Below, in pieces: positions 19,443 to 30,829 of a stretch of 64,000 nucleotides of DNA. A model generated the notes under the pieces. That model saw only the letters and a list, made by a program, of their open reading frames with translations, did not search any database and had not been told where the DNA came from. The first letter of the stretch is position 1. The number at the start of each line of letters is the position of its first letter. Source of the stretch: Fragilaria crotonensis (taxonomy: Eukaryota > Bacillariophyta > Fragilariophyceae > Fragilariales > Fragilariaceae). The position numbers were made by a program, and so were the translations under genes. The DNA lies in the NCBI GenBank assembly GCA_022925895.1, contig JAKSYS010000005.1, positions 248,001 through 312,000 on the forward strand, written 5' to 3'.

Positions 19443-20585
19443 AGATTGAGTTTCTTTGGCACCGGTGGTTCGCTGATGTCATATCCTAGCCTATTTATGG
19501 TTCAGAAATCTACATTTACGTAGAGAAATGGGTGTCCATACCGGCTTGAGCCTCGGAAGGCGTCCGTTGTTTGTAAGCCGCGGACGACCGTTTCGGCTAA
19601 TGACTGTTGTTGTTAAGATAGCACCGAAGGGATTTCCTGTTGGCGCAACTGTGTTCATCAATTCAGTGATGTTGAGGATCCTAGGATCGTGTCCCCGAAA
19701 TCCATATTCGCTCTACCAACGTACTGAACCGATCTGAGTTTGACCGTCCTCCAATATGGAAGAACGTTGGGAATGAATTGGCTTGAGTTCACTGTCACAT
19801 TGTGTGCTTCGTCTTAAGGTATTCAATGTTGAATCGTTATCTCGAATGATTGATCAAATGAAACATGTCTCCCAGTCAATCAGTTCGCATTGGGTGCACG
19901 GATCGTTTGAAACTACTTGGACTTAGGATGGCTCAACGTCGTCCCATGCAGTTATAGTGTGAATAAAAAAACGAATTGAATTGTGTTTCCGTCTCCTACA
20001 GGGCAAGCTTGGTGCCAGCAACATCAGAAACATGAACAGGAGGGAGCGGGGTAAAAGTGGGCTCTTGAATACCTAAATTGAGACTGAAGGTGGGGCGCAA
20101 TGCCGGTCCCATCGGAACTGCTTGCTGTTTTGAAGATGTTCTGACCAATTCTCGGAATTCGAGCTCTCCAACCAGTAGCAAAAGGGAAATGCTGACAATG
20201 AGGTGCAGTGCCAACTTGCATGCCTACTGGACCGCAACCACCTCCCGCGTTTCGATCTCTCCATGCATTGCCAGATATTCTGTGGCGTTGTTATCGTGAC
20301 ACGAACGGGAAATGGATAAATCAGACACACGCTACAAAGCCATCACATACACCTTGGGAAACGCTTTTCCCTTGGATGACCCAAATGTACGAGCATCGTT
20401 CGGTTATCCTGTTACAACCAACAAGGTACGAAGTCGAGGCTAGGTGAACCTGTGCGGCGCTGGTGGGAATGCCAAAGACTTCTCTGTCCGGTTCATGTCA
20501 ACCACTTGCCGCGTGGTGACTCGTGCATAAAGCGACTGAAAATCCTTAAGATAAACTAATTTATTCAAACACAGGATACACCGCC
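19443..20585. other. Intergenic, no gene seen
   Basis: Openings of 65-85 codons on both strands (19528-19737, 20024-20447) overlap each other and lack domains. I see no repeat or RNA gene. Confidence 0.4.
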
Positions 20586-23197
20586 TTATGGCGGTTGAAC
20601 ATCAACGTCAACTTCTCTTCTCCTCACTTTCCTTTGCCTATGCCGGGGGTGACTGACGTTTATTTGGATCATGGTGTCAAAGTCAATTTCATACGTCCAC
20701 ATCTTGCCCTTGAACCTCTGGGTACTCAAAGGTGAAACATCATTTGTGTATGCCCGGTAAGCCGATTCAACGATTGCCTGCGACTGTGATGCAATAGGGT
20801 GCCATCCATCATCTTCATATTCCCACACAAAGGTCTTATCATCATCGGCGGTCGACGTGTTAGAGCCCTCTTCCGACGGAAAGCTACCTCGTTGCCATAG
20901 TGGCGGTGCAACTAGTCTCGCCACATCTTCCTTACACTTGTATGGAGTACGAGCCGGGTCTCTCTCCCCCCTGTAGTACCTAACCAAATAGTTTGGATAT
21001 GCTCGACCATTTTCATAAACAACCCAAATGTGCGAACCGCCCGTCCATCCAGTGACTGTATTATATTTCATACCCGGACGTGGATGAATGGGCGGAACTG
21101 TCAATGCACTGCACTCCGCCTTCTTTGTGGGGCTCTCATCGCGGTTCATTTCAACTGCGTTCCCAACAAGAAGTTTTGCAAGAATCATCTCTCGTTCGTC
21201 ACTATACCGTGTCGAATTTTCGTCAGGCTTGAAGGCAAACGTGTGTGAGTAGGAGCTTTTGGTGGCAAAATAGAGACCCCACCCCCAGAACCCTTTACGG
21301 GAATATTGCATCATGAATCCGTCATGCTTATCACTGTATATGACTGACGGTTCCAGGGAGGACGTGCCGTGCCAGACGTCGAGCTCTGTGTCGTCAATTC
21401 CGTTCATCGCAAACCTATTTTTGTGGAAGGAGTAATAGTCCCACAGCTCCTTGTTTTGGACACGCCACAACTTCGAGATCCATGCGTCTTCCATGCTTTT
21501 TCGAAGCTTCCTAGTCACGCTCCAATACTCTTCATATTCTGGAAGGACCTCAATGACAAGACCTGCTGAAGTAGACCATGTATCTGGTACTTGTACTTCT
21601 TGCAACGGTTCACGCTCGGGCGGCAAGATATTCTGGTAATTCCTTGCGTCCTCAATTCGCGCGTTGATATTTGCGAGCTGCTCACCAATATTGAATATCG
21701 CCTCCAATACCTTCTTCATCTCGTGTTTGTTCTTTCTATCTAACAAATACGTAATCGACAATGCAGTAATTAACGACGCCATGATTGGAAGTACAATGAA
21801 AATCCATATAGGGGTTGAGACGCCAGGCGCATCGTCCAAGGCGGAATGGACAAAGCTGCATTTGGTCCAATTGAGTGGAGTAGTTTGCCAACCAACCTGT
21901 TGTAAACTTCTAAATTCATACTGAGGGTTTGTCCTGAACCGGCCGTTCTTATCAAAAGGATCGCGTCCACTCACACCCGTGAAATTGGTGTTGCACAGAT
22001 TGTCGACCACTGCTGTACCATTATCTCGTCCACACACACTCAATAGAAACAACGCGCGAAGATCAGTGTGGGCTGGGAGTTTATATTCTGCACCGTGTGC
22101 TACCATCACCTCATAGCTGTTGTATCGATCAAGAAATGCCTGATACTTCAGAAAATGTGGACTATGGAACGGTGTGAGTCCCAAGTTGCCGGTACGCAGC
22201 GGCAGCGAAGGAGCATTCCAAGCGTAATTGACCCACCCACCGCTGGCATTCCAGATAGTATCAGGCTGGAAATGCGTTTGGGTTGCAAGGCCTTGAATGC
22301 GGGATGCATGGTCTGGAGTTGCCATTGCCACGATTATTGGGGATTTGACCAGAGGCTTCTTTGTACGCATGCCTTTCAATCCTAGCAGAACTGATTCATC
22401 GCTAAAATCCCCATTTCCTTGGAGGCTGATTGTGTGTGAGTAGGCAATGGTGGTACGTGTCCACGCATTCCCTCCTTCCTCCGGGGTCGCACTATGATTT
22501 CCAACCCATGCTTCCCCAGACTTGGTGATCATATCTCGTGAATAATGGGTGTCCGTGCAAATAACGGAAACGCGATCCCAGCCGAGCGATCGAAACAGTG
22601 CGACAAGAGCGCCAACCTGACCACGAGCGTCGTCGGGCGCGACAGTGAGAAAGAAGTTCTTAAAATCGTCATCATCACTTAGTTGCGATGTTGAACTCAT
22701 CGAAACCACTGGGACGTATTCCAACGCAATCACTCGAGCAACACCTGTTGAAGCGCCAGAGCAGTGGCATCCGATCACGGCATGCGGTATCACGGGATGC
22801 CGATTCGTTCTGTTTTCAACCCAGTCCATGTCGACTGCCGGCGTCTCGTCGAATGTGTCGTTTTTCCAAATCCTGTCAATGACAGTTTCATTGCCCAGGC
22901 GATCATCCCACATTCTATCATCAGGATCATCCAGCACGTCAATATCGGTGTGTAAGATATGAAATCCCAACTCATTGAAGTGTATCAATGCCCCTATCCT
23001 CAAAGGAGATGCCATGCTACTCATACTAATAATTGTAACTAGATTGTAATTGCAATGCGTATCGTTTCCTGGGGCATGCGGAAATCCCTGGTGGTTTCGG
23101 TACTCGTAGCTTCCAAGTCTCCCATATTATGACATACTCCAGTACAGAGGAGAAGTGCGTTTAAACATATCCTCTTTCCCTGTTCGCCAGTACGCAT
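20586..23197 (-). CDS. Predicted receptor: type-1 periplasmic-binding ectodomain, membrane helix, PARP domain, WWE domain
   Basis: Numbering from the ATG at 23024. Residues 7-400 look like a PBP1/ANF-receptor fold: LRIGALIHFN, VIGCHCSGASTGVARVIALEYVPVVS and ALFRSLGWDRVSVICTD are its usual strands. TPIWIFIVLPIMASLITALS (404-423) is one membrane helix. A PARP catalytic domain fills about 505-690: LWRVQNKELWDYYSFHKNR, WHGT (His552), GWGLYFATKSSYSH (Tyr585) and IWVVYENGRAYPNYLVRY, with Ile666 at the third triad site. A WWE domain follows at about 730-805 (VWEYEDDGWHPI, YEIDFDTMIQINV, RHRQRKVRR). ATG 23024 lacks a signal peptide before it. The frame is open upstream to 23126 and includes a hydrophobic NLVTIISMSSMA. 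A possible first exon 23197-23138 joined by a 50-base GTATGT...CACCAG intron to 23087 would supply an ATG. Only this N-terminal exon is tentative. Confidence 0.78.
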
Positions 23198-24785
23198 TGC
23201 CGATCGGTTCGATCTGTTAATGTGCGAATGAAATGTTGCACAAAGATCCTATGTTTGTCGCAGTCGAAATCCGGATTCATGCCTATACACAAGATCTACC
23301 TGGAACCAGTAATACAGATCGTAGACTCTGGGAGGTCCGGTAAAATGACGTTTCTCTCGTAGCTTCTACATGCAATGAATACCAAGCAGAGGTGCGTGGC
23401 CGGACCTTCATGGGACCAGCGACTGCGATTATGTCATAAGTCATAAGTCGTGTGACATCCACTCCGAGCACAAGTATGTATACTAAGTTGAACTGCCGGT
23501 ATCATACGCGTACTATCATATGTACGCTAGACACTCCACTCTCCACTAGTAGTAGAGACTCTCCTCTACTAGAGTAGACTCTAGTAGTAGACTTCTGGTA
23601 CAGATCAGTTCCCACGATCGAGAAACCAGGCCTCCCAATTTTCCTGTCTAAAAAAAAATAAAATTTGCGGCGTCGGTCATCTGCCCTGCTGACTGCTGAG
23701 GAAAAGTATGGACGGAGTCGGCTTGGTCGTGATTTGACCTTTGGCGTGCCATGGACGCCCGTAGCACCTAGTAGTACCTGGTACCAGGGACCAGGGAATT
23801 ATGTCGCTGTACAAGTACTTGTACCTTATACCAATACCTGGTACCATGAAGGAAGCAGGGCATCTCATGTGAACATGTGAACTCAGCATACATACTACTA
23901 CAACGTACAACTACTCAGTCCTGTTTAGCAACCACGAGTCGGCCTGGGAGATGCGGGAAAGTACTCTTTGGAGGTAAACTAGACAGTAGACCGCAGACTA
24001 CTACGGTACACTATATTGTTAACGTACCTTAACCACCCTTACAAATACATTGTACGAATGCGATGTAACTTGTGTCTAAACGGTAGACCTTCATTCGACT
24101 TGCGAACGTGAATCAACCTTCAATATCATACGCCGTGGTGGTACTTGTACTTGAACCTGTTACAAGTACTCCGTGTGGACGAAGCGGATATAGGATATAT
24201 GCGTACACGAGTATTCTATGTTCTATGTGGTATGTGGTAAAAGTACCAGGTACCAGTACTCCTTACCTGTGCCGACAACGTACATATGTTGATCTGTGCT
24301 CTGTTAATTGGTGAATGCATAGTACGTTGGATGTATGAAATATGAACAACTGCATAGAGAGTATTGAATTGTGCAGTACCGTACTGTACCATTGCAGTGG
24401 AATACACGAGTGTTGGTAATCGGCACGCGGGATGCTGCAAGCTGTTTGATGGGATTGGAGCAGCCATTTTCATGCCACGGTTATTTTCATACAGTGCTCG
24501 AACTCCACCATAATACTAGTAGACACTACTACCGCTATGTAGCTCCAGCAGAGAATATAGAGAGGTCTCTACTAATTGAGTTTTGTGGATTACTGGTGCC
24601 GGTGTATTTGGTGGCATATTTTAATACTCGAGTACATGGGAAGGCCTTTATGATGCTTCGTCTTTAGCCAGTGGTGTGCTAGTAGTAGTACACTACTACC
24701 AGGCACCATACCATACCATACAAAACCACTTGTCTTAATAGTAGAACGTGATCTATGTGTTCACCAGGGCTCCTTCCTCGAATCA
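23198..24785. other. Intergenic, gene-poor
   Basis: Dense in GTAC, CTAGTAG and GGTACCAGG words (23520-23620, 23760-23850, 24160-24260). The region includes a 9-base A run near 23651. No gene is supported. Confidence 0.4.
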
Positions 24786-24787
24786 CG

Positions 24788-25510
24788 AGTGACGGACGAA
24801 ACGGATCAGATATCGGGTCAGATATCTGTCAGATGTTGTACCAGGCGGCTCTCGTAGAAAACATCACCTCGTCCACCAGATCTGATCAGATGTCGGTCAG
24901 ATGATCTGTTCAGATCTGCATATATTTACGACCTCGCATGATATTTTTGTACCACGAGCGTCGTAGAAAAAACAGATATCTGTCCACGATCTGGCAGATA
25001 TCTGATCTGTTTCGTCCGTCAAGCATAACATTGTTTTTGCCAAACTTTGAGAGCCCATAACTTTGCCAATAATGGCACCAAAGTAGATATTGAAACAGAT
25101 TCGGAAAGCGCGAGATGTGAACTTTCCGAATCTGTCCTTCATTTTATAATAACCTTCTTCGTTCAATTGTTATATCCCGACAAATGTTGTCGATTTTGTT
25201 GTTTTCGGGAAAAAGTGCTTTCTGATGAGCCTCTAACTCTTCAACGAAGTGAGATACAAGATAAAGTAGTGCAGATTTGGAAAGCTGCTTCATAGGGCTT
25301 TTGATATCTGTTTCAATATCTATGTTGCTGCCATTATTGGCGAAGTTATGGGCTCACAAAGTTTGCCTGAAGGCAAATAACAATGGAATGCGCACCGTCT
25401 TGCCACCGGGACTGACAGATCTGAAAAACAGATCTGTGTCAGATGTTCTCGAGACATCCGTTTTCTTCTACGGCACTCGTGGTACAAACACTCCTCGGGA
25501 CCTCGAACAG
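24788..25510. repeat. Compound foldback: nested inverted repeats
   Basis: An inner pair, about 25027-25110 and 25290-25388, mirrors over some 80 bases (GAGCCCATAACTT, CGCCAATAATGGC, AGATATTGAAACAGAT). The mirror continues outward with interruptions (TTTGTACCACGAG at 24947 and its mirror near 25490). Overlapping this, ACGGACGAAACGGATCAG at 24791 is mirrored by CTGATCTGTTTCGTCCGT ending 25018, a 230-bp unit. Words CAGATCTG/CAGATATCTG recur throughout. It looks like foldback/MITE-type elements inserted in one another; open frames crossing it are chance. Confidence 0.75.
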
Positions 25511-26790
25511 ATGTCGCATCTGAACGGATACGTGCCACGTTGTACCTCATCAGATCTGTCGGCAAGACGGTTGCGGCTCGTGACTAGCATCATGTTTTCT
25601 ACATGCAAAGTCCATTGCGACTACGACATACGAATAAACTGTATATAAATAGATAGAGATACGAAGATTGTTCACGCGAGTACTTGTCATCCACCTACTA
25701 CAAGTACCGGTTGGACCATTCCAACTTCCAACGAGACTCTGACTGCACGATACGCGATGTCGATTGCATACACTGGGTAATAGTGCCCATATCACGCATA
25801 CCTGCAAACTACTGTAGAATCAAAACATACTGGTGTACTGGAGTATCATACAATACAGATCCTCGGACTGAAGTCTGTGCCCTTTCATGATAGCAAGGGA
25901 AAAGCTCGCCTGGAGTAGTACAAGTACTCCAGTACGTCCTCGACAGTAAAATCATCCGTACTGGTACTGGTACTACGGACTCACAAAGAGATATGGTATT
26001 CAGTATACAGTATGAATATTGTGCCAGTAGCATGCGTTCGCGTATTGGAGTGCAGCACATAGCGCAGTGCACACAAGGAAGACGAGAGTGAAATCAATAC
26101 GCTCCGAGTATCGTACTTGTACTCTGCATGTGTATGCACACAACCCTATTATTGGTATGATAAAAGTACACGAATTGCAGTACGAGTACCTACGACGGCA
26201 CAGATTACGATCATCGAGTCTGTTTTAGTTCGCAGCGTCCGCAGCTAAACCCTAAACCTATTTTACATACAGTACGTAATCTTTTTTGGTACCAGTAGCA
26301 CGTGATCGTTGATACTCTTAGTATTTGTACTGTAGTTGATGATAGTAGTCCGAGTAATGGGAGTACTACAGTTCTACTCTACCGGTAGTAGAGAGTAGTA
26401 GTACAAGGACCAGTTACAACGAAGCAGAATCTTGCACTCTCCGGGAAAAATTTGGACTTTCCCGCATCTCCCTGAGCATACACGCATACACGTCCAACGG
26501 GTGTATACATGTATATGCAGACATAAAATTGCGTGTGCACAGTGCGAAGTGCAATTGTGGAGGTTTGACTACATACGCTTGCCTGTGCTTGTCATAATGG
26601 GCATACAAGTTGTACTGTTGTACTGTTGTACTGTTGTACTACAGTACCGGCAAGGTGTGCAGTATGCATATGCATACTTGGACCTTGGACCTGGTACTTG
26701 TAGGTTATACTGCATACTGCATACTGAATACTGCATAGTACAGTAGTACACTTCTATCGCGAATGCAGTCACGGCAAGATTTTAATGACT
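25511..26790. other. Intergenic, gene-poor, short tandem repeats
   Basis: Holds short tandem arrays: GTACTGTT units at about 26610-26640 and TACTGCA-type units at about 26706-26740. Otherwise it shows GTAC-rich sequence without a gene. Confidence 0.4.
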
Positions 26791-26799
26791 ATCGTGCGG

Positions 26800-27910
26800 G
26801 AGAAAGCTTAATGTCTATATATTTCGATCTATTTAGAATCTATATCGAAGATAAAAGTATTCACTTGTGATTACATTTATCTTCATTTGTCCTTCAGCCC
26901 CTTGGACGTCATCCCGTCTTCGATTTTCACCAATCAGACTGCTCAAAAACTCGGCTGTTCGCAAGATCGGCGCTGGCCCGGTTGCCGAATTTTTGTTTGA
27001 CATTCATGGCGGATGTGTAACATACTTGTGTACGTTGCCCGTATGCTACGCCGTTTGTAATCTGGGTTGGTAAAATCCAAATCGACCCCTCAAATATTTC
27101 TAAGACAAACCTACAACCGCTTATTACTCAAAGTCTACGAGTCGATGTCATCTGTCAGCAAATGGCTTATGGTACTACCGGTACTGTTGTACAACACCTC
27201 GTTCAATGATTTAAGGGAGTACTGTAGTACAGCAGTATACGTACGAGTATATCAGAAATGCGGAATACACCGTAGATTCTATGCAAGTATCAGGTACTCG
27301 GAGTAGTCCAGTAGCGCAGTACTCGATTGTGAAACCTACAGTACGTTGATACCGGTAGCCTCCTGTTGATTGTTGTTGTCCTGGTTCCCTGTCAAAAAAA
27401 TGCATTGAATATCTATCAAAAAACAACAAGTTTCATTCCCACAGTCACTACAACAGACTGCAATTGCTACATGCAATACAGACAAAGAATGGAAAGTAAA
27501 TTAGTTAATGAACTACAGAGATATTATATGCAGATTGTCTGCAGTTGAGGGTGCATTGTGGCAAATTGCAATTGTGGAGTATTTGTGTGATGAGTTTTCG
27601 AAATGTGTACGATACCCGTACCTTGAGTACCATTTCTACGTACGCGTGTAGGAGACATACGTAACTCCCGTGGCTTTCAAATTCGGATTTGGGCGCGGCT
27701 CCGTCGACATGCAATCAAAATGGACCCTCGTAGACCCCAGTTACCCCAAGTAAGTCATATTGGATACACATGGGATGAGATTTTAAGTGCACTGAGGGGT
27801 TCGTATCGATGACGTCGAAATGAAGCTACATAAATGTGTACATGTATCAATAAGTATATCTTCGATATAGATTCTAAATAGATCGAAATATATAGACATT
27901 AAGTTTTCTC
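26800..27910. mobile_element. Non-autonomous Mutator-like (MULE-type) element, 1,111 bp
   Basis: Terminal inverted repeats of about 54 bases with one mismatch begin GAGAAA(G/A)CTTAATGTC and continue through TCTATATATTTCGATC to ATCGAAGATA. The left end starts at 26800 and the right ends at 27910. A perfect 9-bp duplication ATCGTGCGG flanks it (26791-26799 and 27911-27919), the hallmark of Mutator-like elements. No transposase is present; internal openings are short. The near-identical ends and perfect duplication suggest a fairly recent insertion, about 70 bases before the ATG of the next gene copy. Confidence 0.85.
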
Positions 27911-27982
27911 ATCGTGCGGTTGCTTTTGCAGACTCACCGCTCACATCGTCGAAGCGAATTGACGATCTCAAGTGTATAAAGC

Positions 27983-29150
27983 ATGTTACGACGAGTTCGA
28001 GGCTTCAGCATTAGAAACATCGGAACGAGCCAACGGGATCTGTCAAGTTCCCCTTGGCGGAGGCGATGATGCAAGTCATTGGGTCCCAGCCCCCCAAGGG
28101 CATAGCGGCGTGCACTCTCCACAAGAATAAAAACGAGGCACTTGGCCGCCTCACCTTCAAATACGACGCGTCGTCATTTCATCAGGCCTTGGAGGAGTCT
28201 CGTGACACGGATAAGCCCGTTATATTGCTATTTCAGGCAATGCACGGGGCACCTGACGCCATTGCAATGGGAAAATCGGTTCTTTCCCATCCACTGTTGA
28301 TTGAAGCAGCCGAATCGTTGTTCATAAGAGTCATTGTGGATATCGCAGGAACAACTCCAGATGATGCGCAGCTGCTGGCCAGATATCACGAAAACTGTCA
28401 TCATGGCACTGTGATTCGCATTGTCAACTGCAAGGGACATGACCTCGCAGTAAAGCTGGAGGGCATTCGCTGCTCTGTTGCGAACATTGCGAAAGCAATG
28501 CGAGGTGTACTCGATAGAAAGGGATTGAAGGTTCCTAAGTATCTGAAGCTCCTTGAGGCGGAATGCCTTGCTCCTGTTGACATTCCTTCAAAAGCCTCGA
28601 CAGCCAACGCCGTCGTCTTCAAGACCAAGCAATCGACGAAGGCTGAAATCGACTTCGCCGAATTGAAGGGAGTCGTGGCAGTTGAATGTGGAAACTTTCC
28701 AGAAGCAAGGCTGTCAAAGTTACGTACAATCCTGAAGTCATTGATTGCAAGGAAGTATTTTTGCACGCTTATTCGGTGATGAGCGTAGAATCAGTCCACT
28801 GGACAAACGTGCGCCAGATGCAGGCGTTGCAGTCTGAATTTGGAAACCTGGATGCTCCACCGTTGCTCGATGAACTCGGGTCGGCACCGTTTAGTCGAGG
28901 GAAAGATCCCAAACATTTCCTTCGAACGACGCTTTTACGCTACGTTCCTTTGACTTCCCTTCAGGCTTTGCGGGCAAACTTGGCCATATCGAGGAATGAA
29001 CATGAAGATGTGGATGAGCTCTTGAGCCCGCGACAGCTTGCGATTCTTGAGGCTGTCGAGACGAGACGTCCACGCCTAGAAACTGTGGACGTCGAAATAA
29101 GCGACGCGTGGACAAGACTAGAGAGCGACGGTGTCTTTGATTGGAGTTGA
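27983..29150 (+). pseudogene. Broken copy of the thioredoxin-like/MsrA-like gene family (copy B)
   Basis: The family resemblance is clear (compare 29666-30829 and 35121-36287): KNKNEALGRL, ASSFHQALEESRDTDKPVILLFQ, FVDIAGTTPDDAQLLARYH, AVKVTYNPEVIDCK and LTSLQALRANLAIS. The ATG at 27983 gives a basic presequence (MLRRVRGFSIRNIG) but the frame changes at least three times. These are near 28050, in the C run around 28090 (WVPAP to KGI), and near 28700 (AVECGNF to SRSKAVKV). Protein identity to the others is roughly 70-75%, so it is the most diverged copy. The C-run change could be a sequencing error, but three breaks in one copy favour decay. The MULE-type insertion lies just upstream. Confidence 0.75.
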
Positions 29151-29665
29151 TGTACATATTCAATGATCTGCGGGTAATTTATGTTAGACAACTCTGGTAA
29201 CTCGCAGGAACATGGTTGGCTACCCAATGCTAATTGTATCCGACTCCGAGGCGTCTCTCGGCGATGCCAGGCTGCGACGACCGCCACAGCTCGTAGCTCA
29301 AAGAATGAATGCATGCCCCTATTCAAAAACGAACCGATGCGCAAATTCCTGACACAGGCCTTGGCAGTTACCACACACCGATGACAAGTCGGAAAGTATG
29401 CTCTTATTTGTAGAGGACACAACAAAAGGAATTCTAATCACAACTTTTACATCACCACTTCACCAGAAAGTACTATGGCTAAATAATCGGAATGTCCATT
29501 TCTAATTTTGAGTTGTATAACACCTTCCGTTCTGTATCATAGTTGAATTAACTTCTTATTTACCCTTTTCTTCTGGAGTATAATGGTGTTGGAGCACTCC
29601 CCAGTACTCGAGAAAAACTGTACCACGTATAAGTGTATGCATATGTAGATCAAGAATAATGTCTA
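29151..29665. other. Intergenic between convergent copies
   Basis: Between the 3' ends of copies B and A; no gene or clear repeat is seen. Confidence 0.4.
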
Positions 29666-30829
29666 TCAATCCCAGTCGAAAACTCCATCTTTCTGGAGTC
29701 TCCTCCAAGCATCAGAAATGGGAACGTCAACAGTTTCTCGACCTGGAGGCTTCGTCTCGACAGCGTTGAATATGGCAAGTTGCCTCGGGCTCAAGAGATC
29801 GTCCACCAGTTCATTTTGATCCTTCGATATTGCTAGGTTTGCCTTCAAAGCCTGAAGTGAGGTCAGAGGAACGTACTTCAAAAGCGTGGTTCGAAGGAAA
29901 TGTTTGGGATCTTTCCCTCGAGTGAACGGAGTTGATCCGAGTTCCTCCAGCAATGGAGGATCATCAACTTTCAATAATTGCGATTGCACACTCATCATCT
30001 GGTGCATGTCCGTCCAGTATACTGACTCGACGTACACGTGGAAAATAGCGTGTAGAAACACTGCCTTGCAATCGATCACCTCGGGATCGTACGTAACCTT
30101 CACGGCACGGTTGCCGGAAATCTTCCCACATTCAACGGCGATAACCCCATTGAGTTCGCCGAAGCCGACCTCGGCCTTTTTCGTCGCCTTGGTTGTGAAG
30201 ACAATGACCTTAGCTGTCGTGCGCACAGCTTTCGAAGGAACATCAATGAGAGCGCGGCGCTCCTCTTCGAGTAGCCTAAGATAAGTTGGAACCTTCAACG
30301 TCTTTCTTTCGAGCGCCTCTCGCATGGCCCTTGCAATATTTCCAACAGAGCAACGACTACCCTCGAGCTTTACCGCGAGGTCGCGACCCTTGTAGTTGAC
30401 AATACGAACCACAGTGTCGTGATGGCGGTTCTCGTGGTACCTGGCGAGCAGTTGAGCATCGTCCGAAGATGTTCCTGCGATATCAATAAAGACCGCAATA
30501 AAGAGCGATTCGGCTGCCTCGATCAACAGAGGATGAGAGAGCACCGAAGTTCCCATCGCTACCGCGTCTGGCGCCCCGTGGGTGGCTTGAAAGATCAAAA
30601 GAACAGGCTTTTCTGTGTACCGAGACACCTCTAATGCCCGATGAAACGACGACGCGTCGTGTTTGAAGTTGAGGCGGCCAAGCTCCTCGTTTTTGTTCCT
30701 TCGCAGCACGCACTCCTCGATACCTTTGGGGGCAGGAACCCATTCATCTTGGTCCAGTGTTCTGGACAGACTTCTGATGCTGGAGGAGAGACTCCTCAGG
30801 CTGATCCTGCGACTTACTTGTCGAATCAT
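29666..30829 (-). CDS. Mitochondrial thioredoxin-like plus MsrA-like protein (copy A)
   Basis: 387 codons. Residues 1-25 (MIRQVSRRISLRSLSSSIRS) form a basic amphipathic presequence, so mitochondrial import is likely. Residues about 55-178 look like a thioredoxin-fold/UAS-type domain (SFHRALEVSRYTEKPVLLIFQATHG, LFIAVFIDIAGTSSDDAQLLARY), but the CxxC pair is missing. Residues about 205-285 resemble methionine sulfoxide reductase A (GVIAVECGKISGNRAVKVTYDPEVIDCK), yet the catalytic GCFW motif is replaced. A conserved tail carries PLTSLQALKANLAIS and LLSPRQLAIF. The role is unknown; enzyme activity of the usual type is unlikely. Copy C at 35121 is a close paralogue with a 200-base identical stretch. 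Confidence 0.75.
   Translation of the reverse strand: MIRQVSRRISLRSLSSSIRSLSRTLDQDEWVPAPKGIEECVLRRNKNEELGRLNFKHDASSFHRALEVSRYTEKPVLLIFQATHGAPDAVAMGTSVLSHPLLIEAAESLFIAVFIDIAGTSSDDAQLLARYHENRHHDTVVRIVNYKGRDLAVKLEGSRCSVGNIARAMREALERKTLKVPTYLRLLEEERRALIDVPSKAVRTTAKVIVFTTKATKKAEVGFGELNGVIAVECGKISGNRAVKVTYDPEVIDCKAVFLHAIFHVYVESVYWTDMHQMMSVQSQLLKVDDPPLLEELGSTPFTRGKDPKHFLRTTLLKYVPLTSLQALKANLAISKDQNELVDDLLSPRQLAIFNAVETKPPGRETVDVPISDAWRRLQKDGVFDWD

Noticed and set aside
19528-19737. 69-codon plus frame as a gene
   Set aside because: Short, no domain, and no support beyond being open.
24897-25295. Open frames in the foldback region as genes
   Set aside because: Both strands are open only because the region is a mirror repeat; no domain is visible.
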